Source: Nitzschia sp. pyKryTriq1 (Eukaryota > Bacillariophyta > Bacillariophyceae > Bacillariales > Bacillariaceae). From it: a DNA stretch of 64,000 bases. The position numbers and the translations under genes were made by a program. The notes below the pieces were generated by a model. It did no database searches, was not told the origin of the DNA, and saw nothing but the letters and a program-made list of their open reading frames with translations. Location: the NCBI GenBank assembly GCA_956465555.1, contig OY101116.1:3472001-3536000 (forward strand), in the 5' to 3' direction. Positions within the stretch are counted from its first letter, which is position 1; every line of letters starts with the position of its first letter. Shown here in pieces: positions 11,172-21,225 of this stretch.

Positions 11172-12293
11172 TTATGGTCGGTGGGTCTCCGCCGAAACAG
11201 ACTGTGGTGGTTTTCCAACCCCAGCAGGTGGTCCACCCATTGCTCCGGGAGGTCCTCCCATGAAAGGCATCGCGGGTGGAGCTCCTCCCTCTTTTCGTTC
11301 GCTCATCGAGAACAAAAAGTCGTGAACAAAGTCGCCGGCCCAGTCTGCTCCGTACATGGCAGCAAAGAGCCCAGTAGCAGGGTCACGCTCAGCCGAGTAC
11401 GTGTCGTATTCTTTTTGTCTTTCAAGGACCATCTTCATGTCACTTGGGTTGGCGTCAGTAGAACGCACCAAATCGAGGTGGGTCTGAACATAGCTCTTGA
11501 ACGCGGGGAAAAGATCATCTTGGACAATCTTTTCTTCGTCGAATCGCGCGAAGAGCATTTGTTGCGAGAAGAACTGGGTTTCATCGTAAAACTTCGAGCT
11601 CATTCGTCCCTTCAAGGATTCATACTTGTCCTTGATGGGTTCCAAGATGTGCTCGTATGTGGCGGCATGATCGGCCTCGTCCTCGTGAAGAGGCTGGAAA
11701 TCGACGATGGCCAAATACTTCTTTCGGTTGAAAGCCAGAAGATCAATTCCAAGAATGGGAAGGTTGTATTCGGGGTCTGGGTAGAAGACGGCATTGAAGA
11801 CTTGAGTGTTGTCCCCAGCGTCGTAGTAAGTCATGCGAATCTTGCGATATTCTTTCGATGAAGCGCAAAGATTCACAATTCGAGCCTTCTTCTTGGTGTT
11901 CACGTTGTATGAAAAGTCTGTCTTCCCATTGTGGCAAGGAGCAACTTTCAGATCCGTGAGGTTTTCTTCGATAAAGGACATTGTCCATTCCCAGAAAGGC
12001 ATGTATAGAAGCTCATCATCTTGGACCTTCTTGTCGATGGAATCCTTCCATGGCATACCATGAACGGCTTCTGCTTGTCGAAGCGTCATACTCCTGTCAC
12101 CGAGGTTCATGTTTTTCAAAGTTTTTTCTACTTGATACTTGGTTACAGGATCCAATGTATTCGTTTCCGTATCCATGCGAAAGTTGGCCCTGTGTTGAGG
12201 ACCGGAAACAGGCGTGCCAACAAACGAATGGTGGGGCGATTGCAGCGTGTAAGCTGCGGCTACAGGAAGAAGCAAGAGGTGTTGAGGCTTCAT
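11172..12293 (-). CDS. Ferredoxin-dependent bilin reductase (PebA/PebB/HY2 family)
   Basis: Single exon, 373 residues from ATG 12293; the frame extends to 12344 but MKPQHLLLLPVAAAYTL gives the expected leader. The first residues look like a signal peptide ending AAAYTLQSP, an ASAFAP-like motif for import into a red-type plastid. The body matches the FDBR family: FWEWTMSFIEENLTDL, ILGIDLLAFNRKKYLAIVDFQPL (the hallmark [I/V]DLLAF...DFQPL block), and the distal GLFAAMYGADWAGDFVHDFLF helix. These enzymes use ferredoxin electrons to reduce biliverdin or dihydrobiliverdin. Diatoms have no phycobilisomes, so the product may serve as a phytochrome chromophore or be vestigial. I cannot decide the regiospecificity (PebA, PebB, PcyA or HY2) by eye. 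The C-terminus carries a Pro/Gly-rich tail (GGPPGAMGGPPAG) that looks like a lineage-specific add-on. Confidence 0.82.
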   Translation of the reverse strand: MKPQHLLLLPVAAAYTLQSPHHSFVGTPVSGPQHRANFRMDTETNTLDPVTKYQVEKTLKNMNLGDRSMTLRQAEAVHGMPWKDSIDKKVQDDELLYMPFWEWTMSFIEENLTDLKVAPCHNGKTDFSYNVNTKKKARIVNLCASSKEYRKIRMTYYDAGDNTQVFNAVFYPDPEYNLPILGIDLLAFNRKKYLAIVDFQPLHEDEADHAATYEHILEPIKDKYESLKGRMSSKFYDETQFFSQQMLFARFDEEKIVQDDLFPAFKSYVQTHLDLVRSTDANPSDMKMVLERQKEYDTYSAERDPATGLFAAMYGADWAGDFVHDFLFSMSERKEGGAPPAMPFMGGPPGAMGGPPAGVGKPPQSVSAETHRP

Positions 12294-13142
12294 TGTTGCT
12301 AAGGATGAGGTAAAGATACTTTCAAATGTTCCTTCGTTGAGCAATAATATGATCTCGGAGGTTGTTTTTAGTGGGAATAGTGCAGCCGCAAAAATAATCT
12401 TGCTTGGTGTGGCGTTTTCATCAACGTTTCTCTTGCTTGTTGCTGCAGCTGTATCTGGTATCTGGATCGGCGAGTTGAACCTCGATCCAGGTCGATGTGG
12501 CAGAAAAACGTACGTAAAATTCTACATACGTGAGATCTACGAAAGTGAGAGTACGAAATTTGAAGTTGAACCACAAAATCTCCCGATCCTTCTTCTGTGA
12601 CGAATGGACCGTACGGGTTCAAGGTTCAACATGGAATGTGGAATTCGGAATCATCATCGAGTTACTTTTCCATAAATCAGAATATTTCTGGCGACAATGA
12701 GGCGTATTCGAAGGAGTCAAAAATAATATTGTCCAAAATGGGCCCATACACCGACTCGCCTCCCTACAGCTGGCAATGAAACTAGACTGCAGGCATAATA
12801 CTAGAGGAATAGCAAGTGCTTTCCAAATCCCAACAGAGACGGAGAGTAAACGAGATCTACTAAGTTCCTCAGAAGTTTAAAAAGACAAGACACGCAAGAC
12901 CCCGTCCGTGCTCCTGCTCAACCACGCCAACACCAAGCTACGTCGGAGGGGATCCATCTGCATGGAAGATGGGTGCGTCGAAGAGAAGAGGGCGCATGCT
13001 TAGAAGAAAACCACGACGGTTGTATTCTAGATTGCAATTGAAACACATAAAGGAAGAAAGATACCACGCTAGTGGTAGGACGCGTTGGACCTTGTCCTAT
13101 GTTTCTGTGAATATTAGTTGATAATTCTAAAAGCAGAACTGT
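12294..13142. other. Spacer without a supported gene
   Basis: A plus-strand frame from ATG 12349 to 12600 has one hydrophobic stretch (KIILLGVAFSSTFLLLVAAA) but no homology I recognise and no supporting context. Nothing else of note; the right end is the 3' flank of the oxidoreductase gene. Confidence 0.4.
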
Positions 13143-14382
13143 TTAGATTTTGTAAAGCACCTTGCCCTTACTCTTCCCAGCTTCAAGGTACTTGTGACCC
13201 TCAGCAGCCTGGTCCAAAGGGAAAGTTGTGTCGACAGAAACGTGCAGCTTTCCACTGTCCAACCACCCAAAAATTTCGTTAGCTCGCCAGACCAACTCGT
13301 CGCGAGTGACGGTGTAATCGAGCAATTTAGGCCGAGTCACATAAGCAGATTTTCCGATGAGCCGTAAGACGGGGAAGGCTGGAACGGCACCTGAAGCATT
13401 TCCAAACGAGACGAAAATTCCTCGACGAGCGAGCGAATCAAGAGAGATGTCGAGGGTGCTCTTTCCGATCCCGTCGATCACGCACTTCACCCCCTCGCCG
13501 CCAGTGACTTCCTTAACTCTAGACACAATGTCCACGGACTCGTAATCTTCGTATGAGGTACCAGGGACCTCGTCACACACAATCAACTCATCACAACCGA
13601 GAACCTTCGCAACATCCTCCTTCCCCTTGGAAACTGTACCGATGACCTTGAAACCACGAATCTTGGCCATCTGCGCTGCCCACTGACAGGTTCCACCTCC
13701 GACTCCATGAATGAGACACCATTCGCCAGATTTGATCAGGTCTGCATGAGCAGATGATGTGAGATAATGTGCAGTTAAGCCTTGTACAACACATGATGTC
13801 GCAACGTCCAAGCCAACGGAGTCTGGCACGGGAAGGAGCTTTGAGGCAGGCACTGCGGTGTATTCCGCGTAAGAGCCGAAAACTGAGTATGCGACTCGGT
13901 CGCCTACTTTGACTCCCTGGGCGGCAGCCTCATCAGATACTGCAGCCACGGTGCCACCACCTTCTTGTCCACCAATGAAAGGAAGATCGCGAGCGTACAA
14001 ACCCTTCCTGTGATAGGTATCAATGAAATTGATGCCAGCAAACTCGTTCTTTACAATAACTTGCCCGGCACCCATTTTTGGAACTGGGAAATCTGTTTCA
14101 ACTTTCAAGGCGTCCGCATCTCCTACTTCACGAACAACCGCAGCCTTTGATTCGACAAAAGTAAAAGCGAGGGTGAGATCAATTTTCAACTTTTCCCATC
14201 GTCATATCCTTCCATCGCGCCCTCGGAGTGAACCACACCAACAGCCAGAACTCGGCCAAAGGATATCATCGTGCATCAATCATCATTCATTTTCTTACCT
14301 TCATCGTTTCTGGGAGACTTGAAAATGCCCGACGAAAGACATTGACAGATGGAGCCACACGGCATGAAGCAAACGACAACAT
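13143..14382 (-). CDS. NADPH:quinone oxidoreductase (zeta-crystallin type), mitochondrial
   Basis: Two exons, 14382-14299 (28 codons) and 14144-13143, with a 154-bp GT-AG intron; 361 residues. Exon 1 encodes an Arg/Ser-rich presequence, MLSFASCRVAPSVNVFRRAF..., without acidic residues until its end, which fits a mitochondrial targeting peptide. The spliced join gives ...ETMK-AAVVREVGDADALKV, exactly where bacterial and eukaryotic quinone reductases begin (M-K-A-x-V-V). The body is the medium-chain reductase fold: AGINFIDTYHRKGLY, GGQEGGGTV, VGDRVAYSVFGSYAEY, and the NADPH site HGVGGGTCQWAAQMAK. No zinc-binding Cys/His set is evident, as expected for this subgroup. It would reduce quinones with NADPH in the mitochondrial matrix. 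The exon 1 start at 14382 is chosen because the upstream in-frame region lacks targeting features. Confidence 0.85.
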
Positions 14383-14917
14383 AGCTAAAGTTATTCTTTC
14401 GATACACGACGATACAAATGAGTGAGAAGACCTCCTCAACGGGTTCGAAAGATGCATCTGCGTCATGCTTTTCTCACACACTAAATACCGGCATACTGTA
14501 CGCTGTAACTCACTCACTCGTACCGGACTGTATTCACAAAGACGATGACGTCATCGCCGGCGATATCGAATGAATGAATGAACGAATGAAATCGCTAAGC
14601 TCATATCCTATTATTGATTCGCTACAGTACCGGTAACAGTATACAGTACCGAACGTTCGTCCGCCTTCCTGTTGGGAAAAAAACAGCTGTCGGTGGGAGA
14701 TCGAAAGAGAAGAAAAAAACGAAGAAAAAGCACAATACTTAAAAAAAAAATCACGCGGCAACCCGTGGCCACCGCATCCTCCACGACAACCCACAACAGG
14801 ACATTCTATCTCATTCCAGGTTCCAAGTCTCTTTCCGAAAGAGACGAAAGTATCGTTCGATATTGAAGACTACATACACACCGGCACAGTCTCTACTGTG
14901 CTCATCAATAGAAGAAG
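14383..14917. other. Divergent spacer between oxidoreductase and TIM44
   Basis: Holds the promoters of two divergent genes whose products both appear mitochondrial. Visible features are GAATGAATGAACGAATGAA short tandem runs at 14567-14589, a GTACCGG/CGGTAAC cluster near 14625-14650, and a purine-rich A-tract region at 14668-14750. No gene seen. Confidence 0.45.
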
Positions 14918-16299
14918 ATGCTATCTCGCAGCCGATGCCCTCTTCTCCAACGGGTCGCCTACAGAATCCAAGCCGTAGGTGCTGCACGACCGCAAATCGC
15001 CCGATATCCAACACAGGGACATGCCTCGGTCGTAAGACATTGGAGCGCCAAGGCGGATGCTGGCGAAAGAAAGGAAGAACCAGAACCCGAGGCAAAAGAA
15101 AGCCTTCAAGATACCATCCGACGGATGCAAGAAAGGGGCGGCAAGGGAGCTACTGCAAGCGGTGGGGACTCCAACGAACAGTTTGACGGGATCTTGCGAA
15201 CGGCCCGAGAAACGTGGTCAACATTTACGGAAGAAGTCGGGAAAACATGGGAGGAGCTCTTAAAATCGGGCGATCGGAAGGATATCAACAAGAAGCTCAT
15301 CGTACACCACCCAGAAGACACAGTGGAAGGCGAGGCACCGTACACTGGACCGGTCGAAATAATGGTCATTGACGAAAGCGAACACTTGACAGCGTGGGAA
15401 AGAATGCAGCGCCGACTGACCGAAGCACCGATCATTTCAGGTGAGTAGTCAAAATGACGTCAATGGAGTAATTGCAGCGACTGGTTGTGCTGCGTGACAA
15501 TGTCTGACTGTCATGCAATTCATCGATGTGTCGTGTCAATTTTATTTTTCGAAAGACGTCTTGTCCAGATCGGAAGAATTCTATGAGAAGTCTGGTGCCA
15601 AAAAAGTCAAACAGCGGGTAGATCACTTGGGTGAGGATGCCAGAGAAGCATGGGAGACGAGTCAGAATCCGTGGGTGTACCGTGTCAGCTCGGTTTACGA
15701 GACCTTGACGGCAGAAACTCCTGAATCCGTCGCTGTCGCAGAACTTAGGAAACTTGATCCAGACTTCACACTGGATGACTGGCGTGAAGATGTGGTAGGA
15801 TATACGCTGCCAAAAATCATGGAATGGCTCCTTAAAGGGAAAATCAATCAACTCAAGCCATGGTTAGGCGAAGGAGTATTCCAAAGAATCGCGGCAGAGA
15901 TAACGGCTCGCCAGCAGGAGGGAGTCGAGGTTGATACACACGTCTTGGCAATCATGAACTCGGAGATTTTGGCTGTTGAGGTAAGTTGGTGCCATTATTT
16001 CTTGAGCGATACATGAATTTGATTGAAGAATTTTGTCACTGAGTTACTGAGTTTGTCGTTGTTTCGTGTAGCGGGATGAAGTCAACAAAGGGTCTCCCAT
16101 TATTGTGCTGCATTTTATGTGCCAGCAAATCAATTGCGTTCGAAAGAAAGAAGATGGAAGTGTTGTGGAAGGATCAGAGGACGACATCAAAGCCAATTCC
16201 TATGTCGCAGCATTTCAACGCGAGTACACCGAAGAAACGGGTGAGCTCAACTGGAAAATTGTGGATTTCCGATTCAATGGCGCAATTGCCTATTTGTAA
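14918..16299 (+). CDS. TIM44: TIM44, mitochondrial import motor subunit
   Basis: Three exons: 14918-15440, 15556-15980, 16072-16299; introns of 115 and 91 bp, both GT-AG and in frame; 391 residues. TIM44 sits on the matrix side of the TIM23 channel and recruits mtHsp70. The N-terminus MLSRSRCPLLQRVAYRIQAV is a typical Arg-rich presequence. A charged helical region follows (TARETWSTFTEEVGKTWEEL). The C-terminal Tim44 domain begins near residue 215 with TPESVAVAELRKLDPDFTLDDW, and continues through LEGVF-type GEGVFQRIAAEI, LAIMNSEILAVE, SPIIVLHFMCQQINCVRKK and the end AFQREYTEETGELNWKIVDF. The stop codon at 16297-16299 coincides with the border of a repeat element (16298-16427), so the last few residues may be recent. 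Confidence 0.87.
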
Positions 16300-16427
16300 A
16301 AGTCCAGCTAGTCATTGGGCTGTCTGGCGTGGCGACTGTCGTTCCGGCGCAAGAGAGATCAATTGCTCTCGATAATCAAGGTAGTAGCTAAATTAGGCAG
16401 TGCAATTTTTCGCTGCTTTACGATATA
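16298..16427 (-). mobile_element. Partial copy of short inverted-repeat (MITE-like) element
   Basis: On the minus strand this 130-bp stretch matches bases 46005-46141 over its full length at roughly 80 percent by eye. Its outer end, 16427-16393, equals the 35-bp terminal repeat of that element with about three differences. The inner part shares TGTCTGGCGTGG, CGTTCCGGCG and a small hairpin GAGAGATCAATTGCTCTC. The distal half of the 46-kb element is absent. It directly abuts and overlaps the TIM44 stop codon. Confidence 0.6.
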
Positions 16428-17296
16428 AAATACATACGGTACTATTAGTAGAGTACTCGTCGTAGAGAGCTCTAGTACTCTTCGAAGTAGAAACGATTTC
16501 AACGACGATTCAGACAACCTTTGATTAATTTGTAACCCATACTGTACACGTACTAGCATGGTATTAAAAAATATACAGTATGTACAAATAGTCATCATTT
16601 CTTGGTATCGAAAAGTCGCAGACTACCTGTAGTTCGAAAAAGGAGCTTAGTGCGGAGCATGGTGAGATAGTATGATACGGGTAGGTACCTGGTACCAGGT
16701 ATGTACTGGTACTGTAGGAGCGAAGGAGAGGAGGGAGTCAGTCGTGCATGCATCGTCCGCATGCGTATGTCTGGCCAACGTACCGGTACGGTACCGGTAC
16801 GTCTGTGGACGGCGAGGATGACGTCGATCTTACCGCCTTCAACCTTTAAAAAAAAACATTGCCATCTTTCGATCTGATCGCGACAAGATTGATAGATGAC
16901 TGTTTGCATTTTGAATCGTGTTCTGAACGGCTCATGTGGTTATAAAAAGTTAATTGTATTAATTATAAAGAGTTCTTATCGCGACTGTAATTTGGGTGAA
17001 GCTTGATGTTTTCGATGACGCAAGCACTGAAACCATGCTGACGTAACACGCCTTCTTTCACATCATGATCAACCCCGCGGCCGGGCGGGGCCCGCGAGAG
17101 GCGAGTCACTGTCGAAACCGTTTATTTGCGGGCTTTCCTGTTTCCCGTTTCCGCTTTCTTTGGAAGCGTCGGGTTGCCACTTTCCAAACTACAAGAATTC
17201 ATTTCTCTCGACCAAATCTTCATCAGCAGTCGATAGAAAGGTTCACAAGTTGGATTAAGCAACCGAACGAGAAAAGCAGACGCAGCTGAACTGAAA
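16428..17296. repeat. Spacer with GTACC palindromes and a GC-rich patch
   Basis: GGTACC/ACCGGT words cluster at 16680-16800 (for example TACCGGTACGGTACCGGTAC). A GC-rich segment CCGCGGCCGGGCGGGGCCCG is at 17073-17092, upstream of the Mpv17-family gene. No gene seen. Confidence 0.5.
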
Positions 17297-18073
17297 ATGT
17301 TTTCCATGTATAGAAGCTCTGTTTGCGCCGTCGCAACTACAGCCAGTCGACGAGCTTTCCAGTCGACTGTGAAGTCCTTCAAATCCGCACCGGCAATGGA
17401 TTCTACCAAGAAGGTAGTTGGTGACACCATTGTGAAGCCATCAACTGAAGCGGGGGTATCGTCTGGTGGAATCATGGCTTTTGCAAAGGAAAACCCGTTT
17501 GTGTTTCAGCTAGGCATCGCAACTGGGAAGACGTCAGCTGCTGACCTTTTGGCCCAAGTAGTCGGAGAACAGAAATCACTCGGTGAGGTTGACTGGAAGC
17601 GGAATGCTATTTTCGTCGTGTTTGGTTTTGCCTATTTGGGTTGTTTCCAGTATTGGCTAATGGTAAACAAGTACCGACAATGGTTCCCGACAATGGACCG
17701 ATTTGCAAAGCTGCCTTTCGCGCAGAAGCTCAAAGACACAGCTGGGATTCTTGATGCTGGTAAAATGGTTTTGTTCGATATCATCATCCATTTGCCGGTT
17801 ATGTATTTTCCAACATATTATGCTGTCAAGGAATTTGTCGGTGGGAAGAGCTGGAATCCTGTTGATTGGGTGAAGGATGGCGTGACGAAATACACCAAGA
17901 ATGCTAAGGAGGATTTGACAGCAATGGTGCAACTGTGGCTACCATCAGACTGTGTTCAATTTATTCTGCCGGTCCATATTCGATTACCATTCCGTCACAT
18001 AGTCTCATTCTTTTGGACTAGCTATGTCAGTTTCACAAGGGGTGCTATCGAAACCGAAAAAAAGGAGGACTAG
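17297..18073 (+). CDS. Mpv17/PMP22 family membrane protein
   Basis: Single exon, 258 residues. Mpv17/PMP22 proteins are four-helix membrane proteins of the mitochondrial inner membrane or peroxisome, implicated as channels or in metabolite balance. Family landmarks are KTSAADLLAQVV (start of the conserved region), VFGFAYLGCFQYWLM, FDIIIHLPVMYFPTYYAV, and the C-terminal signature LWLPSDCVQFILPVHIRLPF followed by VSFFWTSYVSFTRG (canonical W-P-x-x-x-x-x-F...P...R...W-x-x-Y-L-S). The first 35 residues (MFSMYRSSVCAVATTASRRA...) are basic and hydroxylated, which favours a mitochondrial presequence. Start chosen as the first ATG after a long non-coding spacer. Confidence 0.87.
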   Translation: MFSMYRSSVCAVATTASRRAFQSTVKSFKSAPAMDSTKKVVGDTIVKPSTEAGVSSGGIMAFAKENPFVFQLGIATGKTSAADLLAQVVGEQKSLGEVDWKRNAIFVVFGFAYLGCFQYWLMVNKYRQWFPTMDRFAKLPFAQKLKDTAGILDAGKMVLFDIIIHLPVMYFPTYYAVKEFVGGKSWNPVDWVKDGVTKYTKNAKEDLTAMVQLWLPSDCVQFILPVHIRLPFRHIVSFFWTSYVSFTRGAIETEKKED

Positions 18074-18263
18074 ATAATCATATTATGGGAGCACAATTAC
18101 AATGTACTACTGGTAGTATACAGTACGTTTAGCTTGTGTAATGGGCAAGATGTTTCCAAGCGATTCGAATCGCCGACTGTATCTGGAGTGACTGTACTGT
18201 ACTAACAGCTGTACTGGGCCTTATGAGATTAAAAGATGTTTGTCAAGAACGGGACTGTCAGAC

Positions 18264-19602
18264 TCATGTTGTAAAGGACCCTGCTGGTAGCAAGGCCTGA
18301 GCAATCGCCTTGTGTTTCAATATCTTCCGAAGGTATTGAATGTAATGGCCCAGAGCTGCGCACGTCAAAGCGAAAAACACAATGAAGATATTCACAGTTC
18401 CATTTGGCCCCGAAGAACCTGTTGCAATGCCATCATTTCGGATGTACTTCACTCCCCGAATATAGGAGCAAGCTTTGTTGTTTGGCATGTCAACGATATC
18501 ATCTCCAAATTCTTTCTCGCATTTTCCAGCCTCCGAGTAAATCTGCAGACAAGTATCCAATACTGTATTCGATTGGTCGTAGTCGTCATTTTCACCATCC
18601 GTTATTTCTTGATTTATGCAAGCCACGCATCTGCTTGGGATTAGACTGATTTCGGAGTAAGGCAACTCCATGCCCCCAGAAAGTGCCTTAAAGGTATCTC
18701 TCCCATGGTCCTCATCGGCGAATTGGGAGCATGTGTCATCAGTAAATGCACCAAGCATAACAGATCCCCCTTGATGTCGACAGAAGGGGCCAATATAAAG
18801 TGCTTGCTTGTCTTCTCCCTCTTCCAGATCGCGTCGATTTGCAGCGGCGTCATCATCACCAGCTTGGTTATTAAATTGGTATTTTGCACATTCCATGTAA
18901 CGTTCTGGGTCAAATTCTTCGCGCACGGATGAATCATCATCCCCGTTTGGGTCTTGATCGACACAGGATTTTTCCAGCCCAGCCTCGGCATAGCAATCAT
19001 ATCCGCATGTTCCAACGCCAGAGTTATCGTCGTTTTCTTCATCATCTTCACAGTCACAGTTTTTCAAGTAGTACTGCTCACACTCGTACTTACTTGCTTG
19101 ACGAGTGATTTCAAAATAAGCTTCCATGAAACTAAGTAGATCAATGATGTAGTCTCCGTACTGGTCAAGACATCCGCCTGCGTTGTGAGAGGTGCATTCA
19201 TGTGAAGGACAGAGTCTGAAGCGAACCAGTCGTTTGTTCTTTATCCGGATATCCTCTTTATCCTCTGCCTCGTCATTCCACTGTTGGTGTGTAAAAAGCG
19301 AATTCAAAAGGTTATTTTAGGAATCAAGCTTTCTCTAGGGTCGCGTCGGTTCAAAATCTTGAAGGATACTCTCACCAACGTACCTGTTGAATCTGATGGC
19401 ATCCTAGAAACTTGATAGAGTATCCAGAAAGCCATGTTTTTCCATACTCATAATCGTAATTTTCCTCGACCCTTCTTGCTTTTGACATCAATGTCATGCC
19501 TATCTCTGAATCTGCTGGAAGGTCGGTGTTGGCCAAATCGATACTCAGCCTGGACGCAACAGAGATCATGCAAGTTGCGAAAAGGGAGCATATGAGCTTC
19601 AT
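18264..19602 (-). CDS. Cys-rich type I membrane protein, diatom-type, unknown function
   Basis: Two exons, 19602-19384 and 19280-18264, with a 103-bp GT-AG intron, phase 0; 411 residues. The protein starts with a signal peptide (MKLICSLFATCMISVASRLS), has a long extracellular or lumenal part with about 25 Cys and many Asp/Glu, and ends with one membrane helix (VNIFIVFFALTCAALGHYIQ) and a short basic tail. The splice reconstructs GYSIKFLGCHQIQQ-WNDEAEDKEDIRI followed by KRLVRFRLCPSHEC, a block I have seen in families of predicted diatom surface proteins, but I know no function for it. The pairing of Cys with acidic clusters (NCDCEDDEENDD) suggests calcium or another divalent ion, which is inference. 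Confidence 0.82.
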
Positions 19603-21225
19603 CGCCGACCCTTTTAACTATCGACGCGTTGGAGGTATATAGTAGTGGGTGGGTGGTGTGCTAGTATGATAAAGAAATAATGGTGGATGGTAGATGGTTC
19701 TTCTTGCTTCTTGCCGATTGCCGATCCCTGGTACAAGTGCCAAGTACCTGGTACCAGTACTGTACCGTATGATACCTGGTACGAGAATGATAAAAATGGT
19801 GCTTCGTGAATTTGTGGGGGTCATTGTGCGTTTTTTACCATGTGCCTTCACCGTTTTATGTTTATTCATAGCCGATTAAATTGTTAATGAAGACTTTAGG
19901 CGTTGAACGGATGCAGACAATTAATGAAAAGGGGGTACTTCTGTTGGTAAATCTTTTTGGGGGAATACCCGCCCCCGCACGCACCGCACCGCTCGCCGCC
20001 TACGGTACCGGTACCAGTCTAAAATCGCTCTCGGGACTGCAAAATATGCAACATTGTTGCAAAATAATATGCAATATTTGGCGATAAGCAATTTGGGGGG
20101 GGGGGAATGGGGGAAACGAGTGATCCTGTGACGTCCTCGCCGCGCAACAACAAAACGACGACGGACGACCACCAACATTATTTCATAAAATCCAACAAAA
20201 CGCGGTTTCCCACCTTGACGGCCGATATATGTGCTGAACTAGCACGAGATGTTTTCGGTAAGCCTAATCCCAATATCAATGAAACATTTTGCAATACACA
20301 CGGTCTACGCAACTCGCACGACCATAGTCTGCCCGTCGTTGGTAGATAGAGCAAAAGGCTACCATAACAAGAAAGTATATGGGATCGAGATATAGACAAT
20401 TTGAGAAGTGATCAGATCGGTCACATTTTGCCAAAGAAAGGGATGACAGACGGAAAAAGGACGAAAAGGGAGGAGAAGAACAAACAGACGCCGCAGACAC
20501 GACAGACACTAACCATTGGATATATCATAAAAAGTATTCGGATATGCAGAATCCTGAATGTTCGCTTTTCCATTGGATATGCAAAAGACGCTCCGCAGAC
20601 ATTGATTTCCCGGCCGCTCCAGCAGTATGGTCTCTCCCGCGATGCATTTTACGAAATATCTCACACAGGGACCATCATACTGGTTCTGTACAGGTACGTG
20701 TACTGTACCAGTGCTCTGTACCGGTACGCTGTTCAGCACTGGCGTACGGCGTCTGTACAGTACAGTACGAGCGGTGGTACTCGTACTGTACAAAGCACAG
20801 ACACAGCCGCACAGGGGCCCCCGCGGCATCATGCCTGCCTGCGTACCAGCTGCGCACCACCGTGCTCAGGGCTCTTTGATGCGCCGCCGCATCTTCTTTA
20901 CCACGGATACAAATAATAATAATAATAATTTTTTATTTCACCTCCGCCGGTTGCTTCCGCGTCGCGGAACAGCGGGACGGACAGAAGGATCTTTCCATTA
21001 CAGTCGATTGCTGCTTCAGTAGACTACGAGTAGTGCTTGCTTGCTGCAATCATCTAAGCTTGTTCGGTGATCATCTTACGAAATAGAGGGTTATTCCGGA
21101 TCTTCGTTGTGTCGATTTCGGCGCGAATTCTTTGGTCACTTTCAAGTATATAAATTCCATTATTTCACTGTCTGTGAGTTTGGAACAAACTGCTGCAATC
21201 TCGCGAGTTGGGTCCACATCTGACA
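19603..21225. other. Long spacer; one weak small-gene candidate
   Basis: Contains GGTACC words at 19740-19780 and 20000-20020, and GTACC/ACCGGT words at 20690-20790. An 11-G run lies at 20095-20105, immediately before an ATG at 20107. That ATG opens an 80-residue frame (MGETSDPVTSSPRNNKT..., with LTADICAELARDVFG then a GGTAAGCC donor-like site near 20257), a weak candidate for a first exon of an unrecognised gene. An AT-rich stretch with (AAT)n is at 20911-20930. I could not support any further gene. Confidence 0.4.

Noticed and set aside
12349-12600. Plus-strand frame of 83 codons with a hydrophobic stretch
   Set aside because: No homology recognised, no conserved context; a low-complexity hydrophobic run next to a divergent start is weak evidence.
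16072-16299. Last TIM44 exon first read as a separate NUDIX-like gene because of its REYTEETGEL phrase
   Set aside because: The splice site at 16071 joins it in frame to the Tim44 domain, and the pattern lacks a full NUDIX box.
16298-16427. Reading this repeat as a spliceosomal snRNA because of its U-rich, Sm-like stretch
   Set aside because: I compared it from memory with U1, U2, U4, U5, U6 and U12 and saw no match to their conserved cores.
20107-20349. 80-codon frame after an 11-G run
   Set aside because: Not called as a gene because no second exon or homologue could be found, though a donor-like site exists; kept only as a note in the spacer entry.
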